Of a DNA stretch of 15,252 nucleotides, positions 7,262-14,600 are shown in pieces. Below the pieces are notes generated by a model, which was not told the DNA's origin, ran no database searches, and saw nothing but the letters and a program-made list of their open reading frames with translations. Source of the stretch: Saprospiraceae bacterium (GTDB taxonomy: Bacteria > Bacteroidota > Bacteroidia > Chitinophagales > Saprospiraceae); assembly GCA_017995875.1 (NCBI GenBank), contig JAGOIB010000030.1, positions 1 through 15,252 of the forward strand, written 5' to 3'. The translations under genes and the position numbers were made by a program. Every line of letters begins with the position of its first letter. The stretch's first letter is position 1.

Positions 7262-7296
7262 AGCTGTCAGCTATCAGCTTTCAGCCGTCAGCTTTT
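7262..7296 (+). repeat. Heptamer repeat tract C (GTCAGCT-type)
   Basis: Five units of 7 bases: AGCTGTC, AGCTATC, AGCTTTC, AGCCGTC, AGCTTTT. Rotated, the consensus is GTCAGCT on the plus strand. It lies upstream of the fabG -7 element and ends 6 bases before tract D, whose units continue in the same 7-base phase. Confidence 0.7.
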
Positions 7297-7302
7297 TTTA
7301 CT

Positions 7303-7365
7303 CACAATTCACAATTCACAATTCACAACTCACAACTGACAACTCACAATTGACAACTCACAATT
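7303..7365 (-). repeat. Heptamer repeat tract D (GTGAGTT-type), reaching into the isomerase stop codon
   Basis: Nine units of exactly 7 bases, each CACAATT, CACAACT or GACAACT on the plus strand. On the minus strand these rotate to GTGAATT, GTGAGTT, GTCAGTT or GTCAATT. It is the most regular of the four tracts, varying at only two positions. Its right end covers the TGA stop (7358-7360) and the codon before it of the phosphosugar isomerase gene. Confidence 0.85.
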
Positions 7366-8347
7366 TAGCTAGCTCTCCCTTTAAAAAATCAATCACATTC
7401 ACTTCAAGCGAATCAACCCCTCTCAATTCAGCAAGGTACCAGGAGATCCAATCGCCGAGGTGAACGAGATAAAGCGATTTTTCAATTACATTGTTTCCTT
7501 TGGAATACACCTCGATGATGTCATCAGCATATTGACCAATGATTTTTTTGTTGATGTCCATCCTCACTGCGTTCCTTGAGTAATCATCATCATTACGGAG
7601 ATAGAGTACAATGAGATCCTTATTTTTTTCAGTCCAGCCGACCAGCTCGTTGTGGTTCATTTCAGGGACCACATGATGCCAGCACAGAGCTTTGCTGTTT
7701 TCATTGATCTGTTGTCTTAACCGTACAGCAACCGGTTCCATCCGGTCTTCAATGTATATCACCGGGATGTGGTTATGCAACTGCTTAGCTATTTTCTCAG
7801 CTTGCTTCTTTATATCATCAGACTCAGCTCTTAATAATTTGATAGCGGATTGAACATCCTTGATGGCACGATCGGAAATCAGTCCAAGGTGATGAAGTAC
7901 CCAAAGCTGAGATGTAAGCGAATAGCCGAGACAAGCTCTGGGAGAAGGCCAGTTGGCAGGAACCTGGACGTAGTCAAAGCCATCCGCTTTTGCTTTTTCG
8001 ATGATCTTGCCACCGGAAGCAACACAAATGATGCGTGCCCCCTGGTTTTTGATCTGGTCATACGATATCAGGGTTTCCTCAGTATTGCCACTGTATGAAC
8101 TGGCTATTGCCAGGGTGTTTGGTCCGACAAAGGCAGGCACATGGTACCCTTTTCTCACCAGGAAAGGGAGTTTACATTCATCCATGATGAAAGAGGATAC
8201 GAAATCCGCTCCTATACCTGAACCGCCCAGGCCGGCAACATATATGTGTGTGATGTTTTTGGCAGCCGGTTGGATGTTTGCGTTTCTTCCTATTTCCACA
8301 GCTTCTTCCAGCTGATCCATAAAACGCTCGATCAATTGATTCATCAT
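7358..8347 (-). CDS. Bifunctional phosphoglucose/phosphomannose isomerase
   Basis: A 329-residue protein of the bacterial/archaeal PGI/PMI family, which interconverts fructose 6-phosphate with glucose 6-phosphate and mannose 6-phosphate in the cytoplasm. It has two SIS-type domains: phosphate-binding loops GLGGSGIG (39-46) and SSYSGNTEET (83-92), the family motif PSPRACLGYSL (134-144), and the C-terminal domain with INENSK and EMNHNELVGW (229-238). Likely catalytic residues, by comparison with the Pyrobaculum enzyme, are R137, E216, H232 and K323. The start is ambiguous between two adjacent ATG codons at 8345-8347 and 8342-8344. It is divergent from yraN across 152 bases. The gene supplies precursors for glycolysis and for sugar nucleotides. 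Its stop codon lies in tract D. Confidence 0.9.
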   Translation of the reverse strand: MMNQLIERFMDQLEEAVEIGRNANIQPAAKNITHIYVAGLGGSGIGADFVSSFIMDECKLPFLVRKGYHVPAFVGPNTLAIASSYSGNTEETLISYDQIKNQGARIICVASGGKIIEKAKADGFDYVQVPANWPSPRACLGYSLTSQLWVLHHLGLISDRAIKDVQSAIKLLRAESDDIKKQAEKIAKQLHNHIPVIYIEDRMEPVAVRLRQQINENSKALCWHHVVPEMNHNELVGWTEKNKDLIVLYLRNDDDYSRNAVRMDINKKIIGQYADDIIEVYSKGNNVIEKSLYLVHLGDWISWYLAELRGVDSLEVNVIDFLKGELAKL

Positions 8348-8461
8348 AGGTAAAGTATGTTTAGAGGTATTCGATGATACTTATTTGCGTGTAAAACAAG
8401 GCAATTTTTCACAAAACATGGCCTAAACAGCCAATTGTTACGGGTTAAATGGCAAAAAACC

Positions 8462-8492
8462 TTGATCTGAAGCGTGATTACCCTTTAATTTG
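8462..8492 (+). promoter_or_regulatory. Candidate Bacteroidota-type promoter for yraN
   Basis: TTG at 8462-8464 is followed after exactly 20 bases by TTAATTTG (8485-8492), one mismatch from TAnnTTTG. The start codon is at 8500, so the predicted RNA would have a leader of only a few bases. The rest of the 8348-8499 gap shows no convincing minus-strand promoter for the isomerase. Confidence 0.4.
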
Positions 8493-8499
8493 GTAGCTG

Positions 8500-8874
8500 A
8501 TGTCTATCCAGCAGAATCATGGTGCCTGGGGGGAAGGCCTTGCTGTCACCCTGCTTGAACAATCAGGTTTGGTCATTGTGGTGAGAAACTGGAGGTATAA
8601 AAGAGCTGAAATTGATATCATAGCCAGGGAAAATGGGGTATTGGTCTTTGTGGAGGTAAAAACCAGGGCCTATTCGGCTTTTGGGCTTCCTGAAGAAATG
8701 GTAGATCAGCGGAAGCGGAAACTTTTGATTGATGCAGCGATGGCCTATATGCGGTCGGTCGGGCATGAATGGGAGATAAGGTTTGATATCGTTTCGGTCT
8801 TAGGTGAGCCGGGGAAACCAACAGAGATTAAGCATTTCCGGGATGCCTTTTTCCCTGGGCTGGATTATTCCTAG
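8500..8874 (+). CDS. yraN: YraN/UPF0102 family protein, nuclease-like fold
   Basis: A 124-residue protein of the UPF0102 family, close to the usual length of about 120. It has the opening GAWGEGLAVTLLEQSG (GxxGE motif, E12), then NWRYKRAEIDIIARENGVLVFVEVKTR, which carries the restriction-endonuclease-like residues E37, D39, E52 and K54 (D, then E-V-K), and a helix with QRKRKLLIDAAMAYM. The family is related to Holliday-junction resolvase-like folds, but its biological role is not settled. ATG 8500 fits the family N-terminus. The 8875 ATG directly after the stop starts a longer frame into the L31 gene, rejected below. Its divergent neighbour is the isomerase gene. Confidence 0.88.
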   Translation: MSIQQNHGAWGEGLAVTLLEQSGLVIVVRNWRYKRAEIDIIARENGVLVFVEVKTRAYSAFGLPEEMVDQRKRKLLIDAAMAYMRSVGHEWEIRFDIVSVLGEPGKPTEIKHFRDAFFPGLDYS

Positions 8875-8914
8875 ATGGTACCTTTATCTTTCTTAATAAA
8901 TTTCTGCCATTCTA

Positions 8915-8945
8915 TTGCCTCAATATCCAAAAAGGCGTACCTTTG
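8915..8945 (+). promoter_or_regulatory. Promoter of the ribosomal protein L31 gene
   Basis: TTG at 8915-8917, 20 bases, then TACCTTTG at 8938-8945: a full match to the Bacteroidota consensus. Start codon 8968 lies 22 bases after the -7 element. This is the clearest promoter in the window and also fixes the L31 start, because it lies inside the longer open frame beginning at 8875. Confidence 0.8.
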
Positions 8946-8967
8946 CCGTCCATTATCAAAAAGCGCC

Positions 8968-9246
8968 ATGAAAAAAGATATTCATCCGTCCAATTACCGC
9001 CACGTCGTGTTCAAGGATTTCTCCTGCGACTTCGCTTTCCTCACCAAGTCATGTGTAGCCACCAAGGATACCATCAAGTGGGAAGATGGTAATGAATATC
9101 CATTGGTAAAACTCGAAATTTCCAGCCAGTCGCATCCCTTCTTTACCGGTAAAATGAAGTTTATCGACACCGCGGGGAGAATTGATAAGTTCAACAAGAA
9201 ATTTGCGAATACTAAATTTGCTAAAAAAGAAGAAACTGAAGAATAA
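8968..9246 (+). CDS. rpmE2: 50S ribosomal protein L31, type B
   Basis: A 92-residue protein of the large ribosomal subunit. It opens [17 protein letters not shown] and continues with [45 protein letters not shown], all typical of type B L31. The zinc-binding CxxC pairs of type A L31 are absent; two isolated cysteines (C20, C29) take places often held by Ser or Thr. Type B proteins are the zinc-independent form, in many bacteria used under zinc limitation, though in Bacteroidota it is often the only copy. The last 10 residues are acidic and lysine-rich. A promoter precedes it and a terminator follows, making a self-contained transcription unit. The 123-residue frame from 8875 adds a non-homologous N-terminus and is rejected. 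Confidence 0.95.
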   Translation: MKKDIHPSNYRHVVFKDFSCDFAFLTKSCVATKDTIKWEDGNEYPLVKLEISSQSHPFFTGKMKFIDTAGRIDKFNKKFANTKFAKKEETEE

Positions 9247-9248
9247 TC

Positions 9249-9278
9249 AAAAAGCCCCGATACTCTCGGGGCTTTTTT
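9249..9278 (+). terminator. Intrinsic terminator after rpmE2
   Basis: AGCCCCGA (9253-9260) pairs with TCGGGGCT (9266-9273) around a 5-base loop; flanking A and T bases extend the stem (9249-9252 with 9274-9277). Six T follow from 9273. It begins two bases after the stop codon. The next gene starts 17 bases downstream. Confidence 0.9.
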
Positions 9279-9295
9279 AATACGCCCCAGCAGCC

Positions 9296-10486
9296 ATGCG
9301 TAATATCATTCTCTTTGATGACGAATCCCGGGAACAAATGCTCCCGCTCAGTTATACAAGACCTGTTGCCGAACTACGCACCGGTATCTTCACCATCAGG
9401 GAACGCTGGGAAAAACTTCTCAAAGGCACTGCCTCCTACATCACCTCCGATTACCTCAATGCCCGGTTCCCCATGCACCTGGAAGACGATAACTTCGTCC
9501 TCAATGGTGCCGTCATGCCTAATGACCGACTGGTCAGGCTGATCGAACAACTTGATCCTAATGAGGCACTGATGGATGATGGCAACCTCATCGCTGCAAG
9601 GCTCAATCGTCACCAATTTGAGAATCTACTGCGTGACGAATCGATTGAAGAAATCTCCGGGATTGAACTCGGTGATACGCCTTTCATCCACCTATCTTAT
9701 CCCTGGGATCTATTCCTGTATCTCCGCGCGACAATAGAGTATGATTTTAACCTTATCACCAAAGGACGAACCAGTCAAAGCATTCCTTCCAACAACCAGG
9801 TGATAGCTGCAGATAACATCTTCCTGGAGGAAGGCGCACAAGTCAATTGTGCTATCCTCAATGCCCAGTCCGGCCCTATCTACATCGGTAAAAACGCACA
9901 AGTGATGGAAGGTTCCATCATTCGAGGCCCTGTTACTATTGGCGAAGGCAGTATCATCAAAATGGGTGCAAAGATTTACGGTCCGACAGCGATTGGACCG
10001 GAATGCAGAGTCGGTGGTGAACTAAAAGAAGTGGTGATTCTCGGGTATTCCAATAAAGCCCATGATGGCTATCTCGGCAACTCTATCATCGGGGAATGGT
10101 GTAATCTTGGTGCAGGTACAACAACCTCAAATCTCAAGAACAATTATTCCAACGTCAAGATGTGGGATTACAGCACCCGGAGCATGCGAGATACAGGACT
10201 CCAGCTCCTGGGCCTTGTCATGGGGGATCACAGCAAGGCTGGCATTCAGACCATGTTTAATACCGGAACAATTGTAGGCGTTGCTTGCAACATTTATGGC
10301 GCGGGGTTTCCTCCAAAATTTATAGCCTCCTATACCTGGGGAGGAGCCTCAGGCCTGATCACACATCGGGTGGATGACGCTATCGCCACTGCTAAAAAAG
10401 TCATGGCACGACGGGATATAGAATTTTCCGCTGATGATGATGCTATCCTGAGGAAGGTCTATGAACTCTCACTGATGTACCGCTAA
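9296..10486 (+). CDS. GlmU-like bifunctional protein (putative sugar nucleotidyltransferase / N-acetyltransferase)
   Basis: A 396-residue member of the alternative GlmU family of Bacteroidota. The N-terminal half (1-150) opens NIILFDDESREQMLPLSYTRPVAELRTGIFTIRERWE, where RPVAELR and the GI-TIRERW motif mark the family; the GxGTRM loop of standard GlmU is absent, as usual here. Residues about 165-335 form a left-handed parallel beta-helix of hexapeptide repeats (IYIGKNAQVMEGSIIRGPVTIGEGSIIKMG). A GlmU-like active-site segment NKAHDGYLGNSIIGEWCNLGAGTTTSNLKNN (254-283, H256) supports acetyltransferase activity. The expected role is synthesis of UDP-GlcNAc from GlcN-1-P, acetyl-CoA and UTP for peptidoglycan. 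It starts 17 bases after the L31 terminator and has no visible promoter. A spermidine-synthase-fold gene follows after three bases. Confidence 0.88.
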   Translation: MRNIILFDDESREQMLPLSYTRPVAELRTGIFTIRERWEKLLKGTASYITSDYLNARFPMHLEDDNFVLNGAVMPNDRLVRLIEQLDPNEALMDDGNLIAARLNRHQFENLLRDESIEEISGIELGDTPFIHLSYPWDLFLYLRATIEYDFNLITKGRTSQSIPSNNQVIAADNIFLEEGAQVNCAILNAQSGPIYIGKNAQVMEGSIIRGPVTIGEGSIIKMGAKIYGPTAIGPECRVGGELKEVVILGYSNKAHDGYLGNSIIGEWCNLGAGTTTSNLKNNYSNVKMWDYSTRSMRDTGLQLLGLVMGDHSKAGIQTMFNTGTIVGVACNIYGAGFPPKFIASYTWGGASGLITHRVDDAIATAKKVMARRDIEFSADDDAILRKVYELSLMYR

Positions 10487-10489
10487 CCT

Positions 10490-11179
10490 GTGAGCGTCAA
10501 AACACAGCTTACACATTGGCTAAGCCATCTCATCGAATGGCCGGTCGCAGAATATAGCAGTGAGCATAATCAGCATCTGAAAGTCGTCCTCCATCGGGGA
10601 CGATACAAGCTCATCACAGACGGGGCTATCTATAGTTATGGCGACCTTTACTCGAATTACCGTAAGAGTTTTGAACAACTCAATTGGACTACCCATTCAT
10701 ATGAATCCTGCCTTATCCTTGGATTGGGCATGGCCAGTATCCCTTACATGCTGGTCAAAAAATTTGGAAAAAACATACGCTTTACGGCTGTGGAAATCGA
10801 TGAATTGGTCACAAAGCTTGCTTACGACTATGTCCTGAGGCCTGGGAACATCAATGTTGAGGTTTTTACCGCCGATGCAGCCTCTTTTCTCGAATGGCAC
10901 GAAGGGAAATATGACATTATCTGCTCTGATGTTTTTGTAGGCGACAAAATCCCTGAAGATCTGGAAACTGTGGAGGCCTTAACAGCCATGAGGGATTTGC
11001 TTAAACCTGGCGGTATTTTGCTCTATAATCGCTTGAGTCGCTATAGCCCGGACAAAGCTAAAAGCCTGAAATTCAGGGATAATGTCTTTCTGAAGGTCTT
11101 TCCGGAAGGAGGATATCTTGATATGGATGGCAACTGGATGTTTGTCAACCGACTTTCAGCATTCACCCCTGTGTCTTAA
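10490..11179 (+). CDS. Spermidine-synthase-fold SAM-dependent methyltransferase-like protein
   Basis: A 229-residue class I Rossmann protein. Visible motifs: LILGLGMASIP (75-85, motif I glycine loop), VEID (101-104, acidic residue binding the ribose), a DA segment at 129-130, YDIICSDVF (141-149, post-II) and MRDLLKPGGILLYN (167-180). The architecture resembles spermidine synthase, with a short beta-rich N-terminal domain (residues 30-55: VVLHRGRYKLITDGAIYSYGD). The polyamine-binding acidic pattern after motif II is not clearly present, so a methyltransferase or polyamine-transferase substrate cannot be assigned. The start is GTG at 10490, three bases after the GlmU-like stop; no ATG occurs in frame until residue 81, inside motif I. 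It is probably cotranscribed with the GlmU-like gene. Confidence 0.75.
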   Translation: MSVKTQLTHWLSHLIEWPVAEYSSEHNQHLKVVLHRGRYKLITDGAIYSYGDLYSNYRKSFEQLNWTTHSYESCLILGLGMASIPYMLVKKFGKNIRFTAVEIDELVTKLAYDYVLRPGNINVEVFTADAASFLEWHEGKYDIICSDVFVGDKIPEDLETVEALTAMRDLLKPGGILLYNRLSRYSPDKAKSLKFRDNVFLKVFPEGGYLDMDGNWMFVNRLSAFTPVS

Positions 11180-11609
11180 GTATTCATCATTTTCCCCTTC
11201 TTACTAAATATATATCATGCCGTCTGTCAGACAATTGGACGGGTAAGTCATGCAATTGCTTTCCTGATTTACTTATCTTTACCTCTCATGTTATATATCT
11301 CTTTGCAGACATTTATCGTTGATATGCTTCGATAAAAGGATGATTAGTGAGGGAACTGCCGTAAGACATAATTTACTTGTCAAAGGGTAGTTAAGACTTC
11401 CTGGAGCTGGAACTTTATCCCACTCATTCCGGGTTCTGAGGATATCATGAAAAATGATCAAAAATTAGTGAAATGAATAAGAATGCAAGTGTGAAATATC
11501 AAAATCGTTTGACGTTGCATCCATCATTAATACCCATTAGCCTGAAATATTTTAAACCTTGAACTAACTCAAGCGTTTTTCAAATTACGTTTAACTTAAG
11601 AACCTGAGA
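11180..11609. other. 430-base intergenic region before the T9SS gene
   Basis: No gene of convincing size on either strand. It holds a CCGTC/GACGG inverted repeat (11220-11224 and 11238-11242) enclosing GTCTG-T-CAGAC (11222-11232), AT-rich stretches, and two short frames with ATGA overlap (11447-11476 and 11473-11562) that I do not trust. No strong terminator follows the methyltransferase-like gene. Function of the leader is unknown. Confidence 0.5.
11586..11593 (+). promoter_or_regulatory. Weak -7-like element before the T9SS gene
   Basis: TACGTTTA differs from TAnnTTTG by its last base and lies 16 bases before ATG 11610. The best TTG upstream lies about 24 bases away, longer than the usual 19-21. 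Candidate only. Confidence 0.25.
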
Positions 11610-14600
11610 ATGCGCAATTATTACTACGTCCTTTCATTTCTAATCCTTTCTTCCACGGCGATGATCCTCCATCTGGTCAATCATCCGAAATTTCCCCATT
11701 CAAGATTATCCAAACAGCAGCGGATTGAAGGGGCCATAGAAGATTACAAACTTACATCCTCAGATGTCGACCTCGGCGTCATTCCATATGACAAACTTTT
11801 CAAAGCCATAGATGAAGGCCAGCGGCGAATAGCCTCTCCTTCACGGAGCCGATCGATGCCTGGCAGTATCGCTAATCCTATCTGGAGGGAACGTGGGCCA
11901 AACAACAGAGGGGGCCGAACAAGAGCTATCATGATAGACGAAGCCGATCCCAGCCGTAACCGTATATGGGTTGGTGGTGTTTCAGGAGGGTTATGGAGAA
12001 CAGAAGATATCACCAAATTTGATCCAGAATGGACCAAACTTGGTATTTATTTTGAAAGTATATCCATCTCGGATATAGCTCAGGACCCTAATGATTTGAA
12101 TGTAGTTTATGTTTCTACTGGAGAAAGCTACACAGGTGATGTACAAGGTGCGGGTATTTTCAGAACAGAAGATGACGGTCAAACATTCACATTATTACCT
12201 TCTACTAAGAACAGTCTTTTCCAGACAGTCAATGAAGTTTTTGTGGATGTCAGTGGAGATATCTATGCCGCTACTGCTTATGCAGGTCTGGTGCGAAGCC
12301 AGGACAGAGGGGAAACATGGGAAAAAGTTTTAGGGTCTGGTTTGTCTGGTGCCAACAATGATAATTTCCATGATTTCATTTTTATTGAGATTAACCACAC
12401 GTATTATGCGTCAAACAGCACATCTGTTTTTAAATCGACTACCGGTAATCGTGGTGATTGGACCAATATAGGTTCAGGAAAACCGGGGTTCCCAGACAAT
12501 GTCAGTCGCGTTGAATTGGCTGTATGTCCAAGTGATCCAAATGTCATGTATTGTATCGGTGCAGTGGGTGGGTTTTCATCAAGCACATTCGTTTCAAATG
12601 ACGGTGGCCAATCCTGGTCAGCAAAAACGGAACCTGCCATTTTCGGTGATTATGGTCAGGCTGGATATGACCTGGATATTCAAACAGATCCTTTCAATTG
12701 TCTCCGGCTGCTGGCAGGTGGTGTTATTTTATCTGAATCATCTTTTCAAGGCGTGACCTGGAGAGGAATTGCTTTTGATATACACCCTGATCATCACAAT
12801 ATAACCTTCGATCCAAAGAAACAAGGCCGTGTCCTTTTTGGTAACGATGGTGGAATCTGGCTCAGTGAAAATGGCGGAGTTTCCGTAACCGATAAAAGCT
12901 TTGGCTATGTGACTACACAATTTTATGCAGGAGCTATTCATCCGGATGCGGGTTCACCATATGTGATGGGCGGAACACAAGACAATAATTCATTGATCAT
13001 CAGTGAGCCCGGACTTTCACCCTCAAGAGCTCCTTGGGGAGGTGACGGTATGTTCTGTTTTATTGATCAGACGGAATCCAATATCCAGATAGTTTCCTCT
13101 CAAAATGGAAACTATGGTCTATCAACAAATGGTGGAATCAGTTTTGGCCTCGGGGCATCTGTTGATGGCGATTTTGTCAATCGATCAGGTTATGATGACA
13201 AGGCCAATATTCTCTATGGACAAATCAATGAGAGTGGAAGCAGTGATATTGATTTCTTTCGCTGGAATATTAATACTTTCCAGGTGGATAATGTGGACAT
13301 ATCCGGTTTTGATATTGAAGTGAGTGCCGTAAAGGCGGATCCTAATGAACCAAACCGTATCTATTTCGGTGGACGAAATGGTCAGGTCATAAAAGTTGAT
13401 AATGCTAATACCGGTACGTCAGTTACAGGAACAGTCTTTGCAGATTTCCCTAGTACTGCGTATGTTTCGTGTATTTACATGGATAAACAATCCTCCCAGG
13501 ATGTATTGGTCAGCCTCTTTAATTTTGGAAGCTCCCTTGAAAATATATGGGTTACCTATGATGGCGGCGTACAATGGAATTCCATCGAAGGCGATCTTCC
13601 TGACCTTCCGGTCCGTTGGGCAATTTTTGACCCTGCAGATCATGACCGTGCTATGATTGCAACAGATGCCGGTGTATGGACTACAGATGATATCAATGGC
13701 AATTCCACCCATTGGGAACCAACCGATCCGGATAATGGGATGCCGTTTGTTCGAGTAGATATGCTTCTCTTGCGGGATAGTGATAAAACGGTTCTTGGTG
13801 CAACATACGGAAGGGGTTTGATGACAACAGATGTATTCTCCGCTCCTGCGGCTGTAATACTTGCTCAGCCTATTGGCTATGAAGGAAATCCAATCATCAT
13901 CGATGGTTCACAATCCGTCAATGCTGCCAGCTACGAATGGAAATTTGGAGACAATACCACTTCCACTGAACCCAAGGTGAACCATACATACAATGCTCCA
14001 GGTGTTTACACTATTGAATTAAAAATTAATGGGAGCATTCTAAAAACACAAACTATTGCAATTCTACCTTATTTACCGGCACCTTATCAGGTGGATGGTG
14101 CCAATTACGCAGGAGATTTTGAAACGCAACCAGAGCATTTCGCAGCATACACCGTTCAAGGCACAGGTTTTCAAAGAGGGGTATCTACCAAGCCAGGAAA
14201 AGATGGAACCAACAGTGGTGCCAATGCATGGGTATTAGGTATCAATGATAATCTATACCAAAACAATACAAGGGCAGAGCTATACACACCATTGTATGAT
14301 TTTAGTGAGACAGGGCTCTATGAATTTAAATTCTTTGCTAAATATGCCATCCAAAACCGCAATGATGGTTTCCAGGTTGAATACTCCGTTGATGGAGGAT
14401 TCACATGGCAACAGTTAGGCGATCAGACCAATCCAAACTGGTACAATTATCATAATGCCAACATAGCGAATGGAGCTTTTCCTCAAGGGGATTCTTATTT
14501 CACCAATGCCCAGCTGAGTTATAAACAGTATATCAAGGATGTCAGTTTCCTCGTCGGCGAGCCTGCAGTAAGTTTCAGGTTTGTCTTCCGTGCCGATAAG

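Noticed and set aside
7262..7290. AGCTG/CAGCT hairpin plus ATTTT on the minus strand as isomerase terminator
   Set aside because: Only five clear pairs, and produced by the heptamer repeats themselves; too weak to call.
7262..7365. Short regular repeats that could suggest a CRISPR array
   Set aside because: Units are 7 bases, adjacent, with no spacers and no cas genes; this is a tandem repeat.
8875..8967. N-terminal extension of L31 from ATG 8875
   Set aside because: The extension is unlike L31, and a full promoter match lies inside it; MKKDIHPS at 8968 is the family N-terminus.
11447..11562. Two short frames of 9 and 29 codons with ATGA overlap
   Set aside because: Too short, no recognisable sequence or ribosome-binding site; chance is sufficient.
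11744..12037. 97-codon frame on the minus strand
   Set aside because: Shadow of the T9SS gene; its peptide has no recognisable features.
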